Of a stretch of DNA of 47,560 bases, positions 24,175 through 35,324 are shown piece by piece. The stretch is from Thermomucor indicae-seudaticae (Eukaryota > Mucoromycota > Mucoromycetes > Mucorales > Lichtheimiaceae): NCBI GenBank assembly GCA_000787465.1, contig JSYX01000251.1, positions 1 to 47,560 of the forward strand, written 5' to 3'. The translations under genes were made by a program, and so were the position numbers. Position 1 is the stretch's first letter. Each line of letters begins with the position of its first letter. The notes under the pieces were generated by a model. That model did not search any database, was not told where the DNA came from, and saw only the letters and a list, made by a program, of their open reading frames with translations.

Positions 24175-25611
24175 TCAGTCCAAGCCAAGGACATAGTAGG
24201 ACAATTGAACAGCACCAAAGATAAGCTACATGGCCCAATGAGTCTCTTCTATAATGCCTTTTGACACTCGTAACCTTACCGGCTGCCAGACGACTAGGTA
24301 ACGCACAGCATCCAGTATGTTTAGGTATAATTGTTGTTGTGTATCCCAACTGCCAGGCGAAAGAACAGTGGCAAGTAAGAAAGTTGCACTTCTTTAAGAC
24401 TCTAGAGAACGACACTTACGGATTTTTCTTGAACTGTTTCAAGTCCACCTTTTCTTTGCTATTTACCAAATACTTTGTCAGTATCCAGATAGCGGATCTA
24501 TTGGGACTTTTCGTACCAATACGGGCAAATATCCTTCTTTCCAATAAGGCACCATCCACGAATGCATTTTTCATGAAACACATGCTTACAAGCCAATTGA
24601 TGAACAGCATCGTCTTTGAACATGGCCTGCTTCGGCTCGGAGAGCAGTGACCCCATGTCGGACGCAGTTGCTTGACCACAAACGGCGCAGATATTTTCAT
24701 TCAAATGCTTACGAGGAAAGCCTTCTTTTGAATAATAGCCTATCGTTGCCGCCATCCTATCCGAGCATATTTCGACAAAATCGCGTCCTAAAACGCTGCA
24801 TTTCCCCGCAGAAAAATGTAAGCACACTAGACATATTGCTTGTCTTGAAGTTTTCCTTACCCAAAGTAAAGACCATAACTCAACAATAGAATACCAGCTT
24901 GCATAAAACCAGGTTCGGCAGAGAACAATGACCCGAGACCGAAAAAGACCAAAAGCGTGATAACGTAGCCTATTAATCCAACCACAAAGGATACGTTATA
25001 GACCACGGTGTACCACTTGTAGACCATCCTTGGCGTCATTGCTTCAAGTGGTTTTCTGGAGGCCTTGTATATAACTGACATCCAAGGACAAACATTTTAA
25101 GTAAGCCCCATCTTCCTTTCAATGTCAGTAACTGAATAACGTTACCGAAACTGTTCAGTATTGAAAAGACACACCATACGCTCAGGAAGCGGTACCAGCC
25201 GTCATAGAGCCCAAACAATACGGGAAATAGATATAAGCCGCCCAAGCTGACGATTTGATATGACGAATGGTGCTTCTTTTTCCAATGCAGAATCAGGAAT
25301 TGGGATGCAAATAATGCAAAAAGAAGAATTATGGCCATTAATTCATGCCGCGATTCATGTCCTGAATATTACATTAGACAAATTGCATGTTGAAAACGCT
25401 ACAAAAGCAAAGGCACCTTTGTGTTCCACTAGATATTGCTGATGAGCTCGGTACCTGCATGCGAGTTATGGTGAGATCAAGTCGTGAAAACTTGCAAAAT
25501 CAACACTGACTTTTCCAACTGTTCGCTAGTCAATTGACCGAGTTGCTCTTCCGTCAGTTCGCCTCTATGCCATGCTACATTAAAAGCAGGATCGTGATGC
25601 GCGGTATCCAT
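24175..25611 (-). CDS. RNF121/RNF175-type membrane RING E3 ubiquitin ligase (8 exons)
   Basis: Polytopic ER/Golgi RING protein; animal RNF121 acts in ER-linked protein quality control and trafficking. Exons on the minus strand: 25611-25511, 25454-25417, 25361-25146, 25074-24861, 24795-24517, 24458-24420, 24349-24280, 24225-24175. All junctions are in phase, giving 335 residues (human RNF121 is similar in length). Four to five hydrophobic helices run from MAIILLFALFASQFLIL to GILLLSYGLYFGVLGRD. The RING reads CAVCGQ ... LACKHVFHEKCIRGWC ... CPYCKEKVDLKQF, its last zinc ligand being split by an intron. The tail (RYLVVWQPLIFGAVQLSYY) is family-typical. The ATG (25609-25611) overlaps the ATG of the opposite-strand frame at 25610. 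Confidence 0.9.
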
Positions 25612-26041
25612 GGCCGAAAACAAGGGAATAGGACGGAAACAGGAAAGCTTTCATGCACCGCTTACAGGTTTGCTCTATGAGAAATCTGCGAAAAAATCAG
25701 AGGAACGAATCGATGCATTGCAAGCGGGCTTAAAAGGGTCTAACAAAGAGCTGAAGAAAGTGTCCCACGAAATCATCGGTACAAACACAAGAAGAAAAGA
25801 GATGCCGCCTGGGGAAGATCGATAAGGACCCTATGTTCAACTTAAGGAAAAGAATGCGGGAAGGTACAATGTCCAGAGACGGGTATCCGACTTGCGGAAG
25901 CAAATAAAAAGTGCAAAACGTGATAAGCACTATCCTTTAACATCACTTCCCCGTTTTTATTTCCCGTTTCTATCAAGAATAATGTATGCACTCGTGTGGA
26001 GCGACTTTCAGCGTCAAGGAAGTTCCAACTTAGCGCGCTGA
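25610..26041 (+). CDS. Putative small coiled-coil protein
   Basis: Not recognised. ATG at 25610, exon 1 25610-25778, a 48-nt intron with GT...AG ends, exon 2 25827-26041, in phase, 127 residues. Both halves are Lys/Glu/Gln-rich with heptad-like spacing (EERIDALQAGLKGSNKELKK; VSDLRKQIKSAKRDK), which suggests a helical coiled coil. A later intron near 25920 that continues into another Lys/Ser-rich frame is possible. Doubt comes from the start: its ATG overlaps the RNF121 ATG on the other strand, leaving no intergenic promoter. It could be a decayed copy or a chance frame. Confidence 0.35.
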
Positions 26042-26151
26042 ACAAAGCAAACGATATAACAAGAACGCGAAACCATTCTATTGTCAGCGTAAGTTCGGCT
26101 TCTTCCTTGGGGCGAAGATTGTTCCACTTAGCGCAAAACTTTATTCAAAAA

Positions 26152-27510
26152 TCAGTATTTCCCAAAGCCAAATAACTTGGAGAATAAGCCAGACGGCTTC
26201 TCGGCACGGCTCGTAAGATCATCTGGGTATTGGACATGGTTCGCTGCCAAATCAAACAAGAATGGTTTACACGCGACGGGTTCAAACCGTGGAGGGATTT
26301 CAACAAGTTTAGGAACCCGCGAACCTTCAGCCACAAGTGCTGCAGGATAGTTGTCCAAATGTTCAATAAGTGGTTCCTGCAGAGGACGTTTTAAGTATCC
26401 ATAAGCCAGTAGTGCGCATGTCATACTCTCGTTACCTCGCTCGCTTCATTCTGTTGCTTATGGTTCCAGACCTTGTAAGCTAATGATTGAGCACGTTGCT
26501 TTTGATTATCTTGATCAATCTTGGCAAGTTCTGCTTCTAAAGCGCTCATGCCAAACGTATCTTTCTTCTTGAGGCTTTCCATGAGCGCATTCACGTCGTG
26601 GGCTGAGGCGCTGTCATTAAGACGTAATTTGTATGCGCAGAAGCGGATATTAGGATCGATAGCATCGATCGCAGATAAACAGTGTTCTTCGTATTTCGGA
26701 CTGCCGCAACCCATTGCGAACCGTTCGTATATTGTCCTTTATTTCATAGTTTTTTGCATAGTTAGTATCGTAATCATGTATCTTTCCAGTATATAGCAGA
26801 GGTTACCTGGCTGTAATGAATTGCCGAAGAGCTTCTTCCCACTGTTGTTGCTCAACACACAGATAACCTCTCATGGTGGCAGCATAAGCCTAAAAGAGAA
26901 GACGCCCTCCAAGCTTAACGAACGAAGAAAGACTGATCACCTCTCTCTCCTCGAGTTACCTTCACGTCGAGATTTGTTTTATAATCTACATGTTGCTTAT
27001 TGCAAAGTTCGTAAAGGTCTTTCGCATGTTGACTTGCTCTCTTTAGTCTTTTTGTATAATGGTGTCTTTTCCGAAGGTTCATAGTAGTCGCGGATTCATG
27101 TTTCAACTCCATGGCGTATGCCCAATCACGTTCAACTTCGTACACATATAACTGAAGGTAGCGCACATCAGAAATTGTTGACGGGATCTTCGCAAGAGGA
27201 TTTTTGTTGTTGGCCTCTGCCAATTTTAATCCTTGACGCAAGCGGTGGATTCTGCGCGTACAATGCTCTCTTTCCAAAGAATGCTAGATTAAACCTTTGA
27301 ACTTCTTCTGAATCCCGTTTAGCGTCAGTTCGTACCGGTATCGCTGATAATCCTGATGCCGTAAGCCATAAGTCATCCGAGCTTCATTGGCAAAGGTCAG
27401 GACTATGAGGAAAACGGTTAGAAAGAGAGTTTCGCTCACAGAGCCATACACGTTTTACCTTCAATGGACAATTGATCCGAGTTGTTCTTGGTCTGCTGAT
27501 CAATGTCCAT
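26152..27510 (-). CDS. SRP68: Signal recognition particle subunit SRP68, short form (6 exons)
   Basis: SRP68 binds SRP RNA through its N-terminal helical repeat domain and SRP72 through its C-terminus, forming part of the particle that targets nascent proteins to the ER. Exons on the minus strand: 27510-27459, 27402-27336, 27269-26960, 26889-26807, 26736-26436, 26376-26152, all in phase. The N-terminus (VLTFANEARMTYGLRHQDYQ; CTRRIHRLRQGLKLA; VERDWAYAMELKHES) and the C-terminus (EIPPRFEPVACKPFLFDLA ... FSKLFGFGKY) are diagnostic. The product is 345 residues against about 600 in yeasts and animals: about 250 central residues are absent, and only a 59-nt intron-like sequence lies at the junction. 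Confidence 0.88.
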
Positions 27511-28236
27511 CGCTTATAGCGTAGCGTCAGCGTCATCTTTTCTTGGTTAAGCCCGGCAAAAAGCTGGAAACCTACATTGCGTTGCAAGCATTGGTACGAA
27601 GTTGAAGACAAGCTTGAAGTCAGCTGGCGATGTGGTATGTTTCAGTCACCGCCGATCGACTGTGATTCAACTTCACTGCATCTCTCACCCACTTTAATAT
27701 TTAGCTGCGGGATTTACAGTTATCATCATTAATTTATAGAGCTCGTATATGTTAGGTGAACTCTAGCTTAGGACAAGTCATCTTTATCATTGTCGTGTCT
27801 AATTAGACGGGATCTACTGTATATATCAGATCAAACTCTATATCATTATGTCATTTGCCTTGTGCTTGTCTAGCTTGGATATTTAATATGATTCCTCTGA
27901 AGCCTGAAGACTCTCGGGTATCATAAGACCGAAGTGTTTTGAATCAAGTATAGCATTCTCTGTTAGCAGCTATTGCTAAGTAGCCTTTAAGTGCTGAGAA
28001 TAAGACTTTCTGGGAAAGTCAGGAATGCCGGGGACCTCGAGTTGGATCAACGAATATCTCAATCATGGGCACACGTGCTTCTTTTTGAACACTACGATTG
28101 GTATGAAAAAAAGGTTCACCAGAAATTCTGACGGTCGTGGTTGCGACCCAGCATAAATACACATGCCATTTTCAGCGCTGTCAATTTTCCTTCCCTTCTT
28201 TTCTTCAGTTCTTTGTTATGGCTGTTTTAAGCAGCA
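27511..28236. other. Divergent spacer between SRP68 and the bHLH gene
   Basis: No supported gene. It holds the promoters of the two divergent genes. AATACACATG and a pyrimidine-rich tract (about 28185-28215) precede the bHLH start. A CACGTG is not present within the last 150 bases; CACACGTGC occurs at about 28068. Confidence 0.4.
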
Positions 28237-29219
28237 ATGTCGGCAACAATATCCCCTGAGAAACCGGTGCCGGCGCCATCAGAAAAGAGAAGGAAATCAT
28301 TACCATCAACATCAGACGGTGTTTCTGGCGCTGTCGCTCTTCCTCCACCTATCATGCCATATTACCCGTCGTCTGTCAATCCCAATATGCTTCCTGGCTA
28401 TCCAGTCTATTATCCGTATCCTGCTCATCCCGTGTATTATTCTATGCCACAGTCAACGTCGTCTCAAGCACTTGCTTCTGCAGCGTATGAAACGGTTAGC
28501 AGTAGTAGCAGCAACAGCGATCCGAAAGCTCCACCCAACAAAGTACATACTGCACCGCCGTCTCATCCTCAATACTATGATCATCTCCCTTATCCGATAC
28601 ACGTACCAACTCCTTTGATAGCTACACCGGCACCCTACCCCACCTTGTCGCCAACATCATCTTCAACATTCAAACCATCACAGTATCCCACCGTTGACCG
28701 GCGGGAAAAGGCACGTAAAGTATCTCATTGCGTGATTGAACGCCGAAGACAAGAACGGCTCAATCACAAGATCGCTCAACTCAAAGGCCTCATTCCATCG
28801 TGCGCCTGGCAACATCACCTGCATAAAATGACTGTTCTTCAATGCGCCATCGACTATATTGCCTACCTTAAAAACGTTGTGGGCGAAGAGCACGCGAATA
28901 ATAATAATAATCCCGTTGCCAGTTGCCCCGCTCCAGTCAAACAACCTCTTTTACCAAGGGAAGTGGCTACATGACGACACGGTTCTCAGTAGATGAGCGA
29001 AAAGTTAAAGAAGATGACGATGAGGTATTGTCTTCTGCGTTCCCAGCTGGACTTGGTCCTTTGGGACCAATCGATGCCATGGACGCTTCAGGTAAACTGA
29101 ACTTCCCTAAAACAAGAACTTTTCGCCTGCAGCAGCAGACAGCTCCTGAAGATAAAGAGGTCAGCCCTCAGAAGAATATGAGAGTTGTTGATATCCTCTG
29201 CGCAAAAAGCACTGAATGA
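28237..29219 (+). CDS. bHLH transcription factor
   Basis: Basic helix-loop-helix DNA-binding protein. Residues 1-145 are Pro/Ser/Tyr-rich and disordered. The bHLH is at about residues 152-212: RREKARKVSHCVIERRRQER is the basic region with the His-Glu-Arg contact set, followed by LNHKIAQLKGLIP, a short loop, and HKMTVLQCAIDYIAYLKNV. A direct read-through stops at 28974 (245 residues). A second in-frame block, 28990-29219, is rich in acidic residues and ends with KNMRVVDILC, a short motif seen in several fungal regulators, so splicing is likely. Two phase-consistent introns exist: 28879-28922 (44 nt) or 28922-28989 (68 nt). The second keeps the helix end intact and is preferred. Confidence 0.8.
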
Positions 29220-31498
29220 ACCATGCATGCTAACATCCTTGTAAATCTAACTTTCACCACACTACCCGTATCTAGTCAGAATAACCCAGAATGTCACTAG
29301 CCATCTGACTAGTGCGTACTTCTGGACTTCACGGAGAAGTCAATCAGGAACGAAGTGCCGTTCTCTGAATATGTTAAAGACTTGAAAGCCTGACGCAAAA
29401 ACAAAATCACAACATGGGCTTGGGTCAAAGAGAACACAATAAAGCCGGGACAAAGGGAAGTTAAACCTGAACAAATGTGATGGCTCAAGAAAATAGAGAA
29501 GCAGATACGAGGTTCTGCACTAAGATGGTCGTACTACAAGAAAGAAAGAAAGAAGAGGGTAGATAGGTCAAGAGGTTCAAACATCCCGCGGTCGAAATCG
29601 AGAAAGGAGGGACACCGCCGAGGCGACACCCTGGAGATGAACCACACATCCGTCATGAAAAAAATAAATGGCTAGCAGAGTGCAGGCCGTGGGAGAGGAA
29701 GGAAGGTTTGCCAGTCGGGAAACCAGGCAAGTGTGTACATCAAGGAGAACTTACGGCTATTGTATAACCATAGTACACGGGACACAAACATAACATCATA
29801 CTGTATAGGGACGCGCACATATAACGAGGAAGTAGTCAATGGTATCAAAGGCTTGACCACAAGATCGATTCTGAAGGAAGTGCTTGAAGTCCGAGGTAAT
29901 AGAGCTTAGCTGTCGCGGGAGCTATCGTATGAAAAGCAGGAAACCAGAGTTTGTGTGCCGAATGGTCCACTAATAAAGCCCAAAAGGTACGCCAGTGGGA
30001 AGCTGAGATATCTTCGACAGTGCTGGCAGGAGATAGATACCGTTCTCGGGCTACTGAGGCCGCCATCGGAAAACATTATATATCGACTGCACTAATAAGA
30101 GGGATTCCTCTGACACCTACTACAGCATTTGGAGCCGGTGTTGGCAATTTGAGACTTCTCCACTTTCCAACAGGCAGGAACTTTCATGGCGGAAGTGTGA
30201 TCTTTTATAAGTTCTGTTGATATATTGTTGACTAGCACGCGCCATAATCGAGACACATTTGTGACAAAGCGCCTCCACAGTATTTATGTGAACTTGGCAT
30301 CGTGCAATCATTCTTTTAGTGAGATTGACTAAACGCATAACAACCACAGAAACATGCTGCCTGGGGACAAACTGCTCAGGCTATGCCATTTCTTGCGTCT
30401 TTTGGGCGACTCCATGCAAAGCAAGCTGCCAAGACAAAAATGGACGTCAACGACATTATGAAGGAAGAGCTAGTAGACGAGTCTCTTGTCGCCTAGACAA
30501 AAGAATGCAATAACCATGCGCGACAAGCAGTGGGCCAGACCTCGTGAATAAATGATCCGCACTTCTTGACGATGGGAAGCACAGGCGGTGACGACAATGA
30601 CTACAAGCGATGTCCGAGCCAGCGCCCCGCTGAGAACTTAGACATTTTCTTGTATACAGTCTAGTCTATCTCACACTTTATATACACGAGCAAAATGGAC
30701 TTCCACATATTCTCATTTTTACGACCAATCACCATGACGTTGACATATAGAGTCTCCGCCAAACTGAGTACCTGCCAGGTTTCCGCGTTTCCGCCTTTGG
30801 CGGAAGCCCAACACCAGTCTTAGTATCCGGTTCCTGACGAAGCCGAGACAAGTGATACCGGTTGTCCCTACAGCCTGGCACCAATGGCACCGACAACGGC
30901 AAACTTTACGTCACGTATGCTAAACATATCGACTTGTACGCGGCAATGTCCGAGGTCCCAGAAAGTATTATCACGTTTATCCCGATATCGTATTAAGAGA
31001 CTTCGAGGAAGCAAACAAAAGCTATATAAGCGCACTTGACTTCCCTTTTGTCAGGAAATTCATGGCACATTTGCCTACGTGACACAAAGTGGTGTACAAA
31101 GTCTTGAAGCAGACTGATTTGAGCTGAAAGAAGCAAGCCAAACAGGCTGAGATTACTGATAAACTCTTAGTGCATCGCATGTTCTCCGGATTTGGGGCAA
31201 TTGGAACATTTTGCCGCGAAACCAAAAACGTTGCTGACATACGTATGCCATGTGCTGAAAAAGGCAAGTCCACGCAATCAGTCAAACTCTTCAATACAAT
31301 GCTCAGTGATCTTAATGACTTAAGCTAGTAGTAAGAAACATACAGGATTAGGTCATACGCATGTACCCGCGAAAGCTTTTCGAGTAAAAACATGCATGTT
31401 AGCCGATATAATGCCTCAAAGTCTTTGTAGCACATGAATTAAATGCTATATAAAAGGGCGGATCCAGCGTCCTCTCCGCTTGGGAACCCTAGTCGAAC
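29220..31498. other. 2.3-kb gene-free region
   Basis: No coding exon supported. It contains a 9-bp inverted repeat CTAGTCAGA / TCTGACTAG at 29272-29280 and 29304-29312, just past the bHLH stop. There is a GAAA-type simple repeat near 29537-29552, and a 7-bp stem TTCCGCC-TTT-GGCGGAA at 30789-30805. The right end carries the SDR promoter. Confidence 0.45.
31447..31456 (+). promoter_or_regulatory. TATA box of the short-chain dehydrogenase gene
   Basis: TATATAAAAG starts 52 bp upstream of the ATG at 31499, embedded in GCTATATAAAAGGGCGG, a close match to a strong TATA element. The short distance implies a very short 5' UTR. Confidence 0.55.
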
Positions 31499-32802
31499 AT
31501 GTTTTTCTCGAGAAAGCATTTCGAATTTAAAGACATTCCGGATCTATCTGGAAAGACAGCGATCGTTACGGGCAGCAATACTGGTGTACGTAACCTGGTT
31601 GAGCCTATAACTGTTTCCGACGCTAAAATGACATTTCTCCAGATTGGCAGAGTATGTGCCTTGGAAATGGCGCGCAAAAATTGCCGCGTGTAAGTACTGG
31701 ATCGTCACAAGAAGCGTTATTGTTTATCCCTCTTAATGAAGTGTGCTATAGTATTGTTGCAGCACGCAACGAAGAAAAAAGCAAAAAGGCGGTCGAGGAA
31801 ATCATAAAGGAGACAGGCAACGATAAGGTGGAGTTTATGAAGCTTGATCTGCTGTCCCTGGCTGCCGTCAAGACTTTTGTGAAAGAATTCAAATTGCGAT
31901 ACGATAGTCTGCATATTTTGATCAACAACGCAGGCGTTATGATGTGTCCATTCGGTCTTTCCGCTGATGGTATAGACGATAAAATTCATTTGCGACGAAT
32001 AAGCTAACCTATTCCTTTTTCTTAGGAATTGAAACACAATTCGCTACGAATCATGTCGCTCACTATTACCTAACCATCTTGCTTTTGCCTCTTCTTGAAA
32101 AGGCTGCTCCAAGTCGGGTCGTGAACGTTAGTTCAATGGGTCACTTGGCAACGTCATTGTCCCCTATCAATTTTGACAAGATCAATGACGAAAAAAGTTA
32201 CGACAAAAGTTTGCGATATTGTCAAACCAAGGTGGTATTCTTGGAAGAGGGAACAAGTTGTGCGGACTGTTACTCAGCAGGTTCATGCCATAGGCTGCCA
32301 ACATTTTGTTCACTCGTGAGCTGAGCAGACGACTAAAGGAGAAAGGTGTCGAGGTTAGTAAGGGCAAACCATGCACTAAGTCGCGATGCTTTGACTTCTT
32401 TGCCTCTCTGTATGATCACAGGTGTACGTGAACTGTAACCATCCTGGAGTTGTCCAAAGTGAGCTAAATCGCCATATTGTCACGCCAAAATCCTTCCTGG
32501 ACTCAATATACAACATGTTTACGATCACCACTGAGAATGGTGCGTTGACTCAGCTGTATCTGGCGACAAGTCCGGAAGTCGAGACCAAGAAAATTACTGG
32601 TGAATACTATGTATGATGGAAACTGCCTGTCAAAATGAGATCTTCCTATTTTTACTCATTTTAAACTTAATAGGTACCCTACGCGAAGCGCGGCACAAGC
32701 AATGGCTACACACAATCTGAAAAGAATGCAAAGGAGCTTTGGGACTTTACGGAAAAGCTTTTGAAAGAGAAGATCCCCGACTATCCAGGTGCTGGAATTT
32801 AA
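31499..32802 (+). CDS. Short-chain dehydrogenase/reductase, retinol-dehydrogenase-like (7 exons)
   Basis: NAD(P)-dependent oxidoreductase of the classical SDR family; closest in layout to retinol dehydrogenase / WW-domain oxidoreductase-like enzymes. Substrate unknown. Exons 31499-31585, 31643-31689, 31752-31969, 32026-32231, 32294-32353, 32422-32610 and 32674-32802 join in phase to 311 residues. The cofactor motif TGSNTGIGR (TGxxxGxG) is split by intron 1. LHILINNAGVM, the catalytic Ser region VVNVSSMG and the active-site Tyr-Lys pair YCQTK are all present, followed by NPxxxx-type HPGVVQSEL. No signal peptide or clear membrane anchor is seen. Confidence 0.9.
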
Positions 32803-33641
32803 CACCTACAGCATGTATCAAATTTATTAGCACACACTAATACGAACTAGCAATTGGATAACAATAATAATTTGTTCAGTCTGAATAAAAAACGCGAATA
32901 AACTTTATGCTTGTAATTCTTTAGCAGGGTCTTAAAGCTACATTGGCTGTTTTATAGTTATATTAGCATAGATCGTACTGAAACCGTTAGCAGCTGAGCG
33001 CCACGCCTCAGGTTATAATCATTTTCAGAAGACACACCTTTGAACTGCTTATGTTACAGGTGGTTTCCGCTTGCTAACCCAAAACCGAACGTCTAACGGC
33101 TTGTGCGGGTTACGGTAATGTTTATCGGACAAATCGGCCTTTGCCAGGCTCAGGTGCAGAACTTTACGTACGTGTCTTCCGCACTTTTCCCAATGGACGT
33201 GTAAAGGAAGATAATCCACAATAGCTGCTGACAAGCAAAGCATTTGGATAAACGTCTTGATTGCTCAAAAGAACAGTGTCAGAGTGGCATCATAATTGGC
33301 GTTCCATGCCTTCTCATGGCGTCCACGGACATGCTGCCGAACGGACATAACAGAAGTTTGAGGATATCCATCACTCGTATCTCGTCTGCGTCTATCTATG
33401 AATGTTGCCGTGTGACGGCTTGAGCATGTCAATTTTCCGCGTCGTCAATTGGTCTATCCGCGCTTTATGCCATCATTAAGTTGTCTTGTTAAACGTAGAT
33501 CGTCCATCGGCGAAATCCTATGTGCCGTGGCACCCTGTATTCGGACTCCCAAAACAGGCGCTGGCCAGATCAAAAAATAGCAGCACTTCTAGCTTATTGG
33601 CTTTTTTCTACCCTCTTTTCTTTCTTTCCTTTTTCTATTTT
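32803..33641. other. Spacer and promoter of the CaM-kinase gene
   Basis: No supported gene. The last 60 bases before ATG 33642 are a strongly T/C-rich leader (TTTCTTTCTTTCC). A longer frame begins upstream at 33486, but its first 50 residues do not resemble kinase N-termini, and the ATG at 33642 fits the family better. Confidence 0.4.
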
Positions 33642-35224
33642 ATGGGTATTTTACAAGCCATCGACACGATTGTCCACGGAGGCGTTCAGCAACCAGAAAC
33701 GTATGAAAAGAAGAAAGCGTATCAGTTTGGTCCTGTTCTTGGTAAGAGAGAGAGGGCGTTGTCATCGACCGTCCCAACGCCCAACCAACAAAGCTTCTCG
33801 TTTTTAGGTTGTGGTGCCTTTGGTTTCGTGAAACGAGCTACAAGAATTAAAGACGGAAAGGAAGTAGCAATCAAGGTCATACCGAAACGAAATCTCAAAG
33901 GTCGCTTTGACCTGGTGTATGCCGAAATGCGGGTATTAAGCGGACTAAATCACCCAAATGTGATTGGATTCTACGATTGGTTCGAATCACGGTAAAAGAT
34001 CAAACATAAGAGAGAGAAAAGTGAAGGCTGCTTGATAACGTTTTTTTTCCGAACGGCAGTGAAAAGTTTTACCTGGTATTCGAACTGTAAGGTTACCTAA
34101 AGTGTATGGTTACACATATGGAATGTCGAACTGACTGAAATGCAGGGCAACCGGAGGAGAATTGTTTGAACGTCTGTTCGAAAGAGGCAAATTCACGGAA
34201 AAGGACGCAATCTCTGTTATTCGCTCTGTCTTGAAAGGCCTTGAATACCTTCATTCTCACAACATTGTTCATAGAGGTGATTCCTTATTATAGCCGCCGT
34301 TTGTCGAGAACCGTCCCTGACCAGCCGAAGTACGTAGACTTGAAACCCGAGAATTTGCTGTTTAAAAGCCAAGATTCGGACGCCGACCTGGCGATTTGCG
34401 ATTTTGGGTAACATTCGCTTGTTTAAACAATTGCTGCAGGCTGGATTTCTGATCCTCTGTAGGATTGCTAAATTGAATGACGAAGACTCGACGCTTGATA
34501 CGGTATGTGGATCATTGGGCTACGTAGGTCAGCACTTCGCTCCGTTGAAAATCGGCAGTTGTCAGGACACTAAACTTTTCCCCTTTTTAGCCCCTGAGGT
34601 CCTTTTAAAGAAAGGCTACGGATTATCCATCGATATATGGGCAGTCGGGTATGATATCCTGAAACGAAATAAGTATTAGAATATGCTAACAGTCTAAAAC
34701 CACAGAGTGATAACTTATACCCTGTAAGCTAGAAAACACATCAAATCATTGAGATCTGTTAGCTGAGAGGAGGTGCGAAAGACTCTGTGGTTATCAGCCT
34801 TTTCAAGCGCAAGATCAAGCTGAATTGATCAACGAAATAACTCGTGGACGCTACGAGTTTCATGACCGATACTGGCGAAATATTTCACAAGATGGTAACA
34901 TGTGAAGCTTCTCAATATCACGTCCTTTCCATCGACTAAATGAAAGTATATCGAACAGCCAAAGATTTTATACGACGACTATTAACTCTGGATCCTGAGA
35001 GGCGGCCAAGTGCAAGCGAAGCTTTGCAGGACAAATGGATGACAGGCGTAGATGCAAGGGATGTGAACATACTCGATGCTGTCCGCGAGAACTTTTGTCC
35101 TCGCCGGGCATTAAGAAGTGCAGTTGGAGCAGTACGAGCAATGAACAGGCTGCGAACAAGTATTTCAACGCAAACAGTGCCTGATAGTGAGAAATCACAG
35201 ATAATCACGGCGACCTCGCAATAA
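33642..35224 (+). CDS. Ca2+/calmodulin-dependent protein kinase-like Ser/Thr kinase (10 exons)
   Basis: CAMK-group kinase, CaMKI-like, acting in cytosolic Ca2+ signalling. Exons 33642-33741, 33808-33991, 34060-34086, 34146-34276, 34338-34407, 34463-34527, 34591-34648, 34706-34723, 34782-34894 and 34959-35224 are in phase and give 343 residues. All kinase motifs are intact: glycine loop [13 protein letters not shown] lysine, HRDLKPEN, DFG (DFGIAK), a short activation loop ending in APE, DIWAVGV, and an [12 protein letters not shown] subdomain XI. The C-terminal 60 residues contain a basic amphipathic stretch ([18 protein letters not shown]) that could be the autoinhibitory/calmodulin-binding segment. 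Exon 8 is only 18 nt. Confidence 0.9.
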
Positions 35225-35324
35225 TAACAGTGACATCTACGGATAATAGGCCCCCCTCCCTCATTGAGATCCCTTTCCCGAACTTCAAGCCGAATTCTAG
35301 CTTTGTACTCTAGAACACTCCACT

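Noticed and set aside
28163..28618. 151-codon plus-strand frame
   Set aside because: It overlaps the bHLH gene in another frame, is Arg/Leu/His-rich shadow sequence, and shows no domain.
29560..29600. tRNA-like GGTTCAAAC sequence
   Set aside because: No matching acceptor stem, D-arm or anticodon arm can be drawn around it.
33486..33641. Upstream extension of the kinase frame
   Set aside because: The extra N-terminal residues derive from a T/C-rich leader and lack similarity to kinase N-termini; the ATG at 33642 is preferred.
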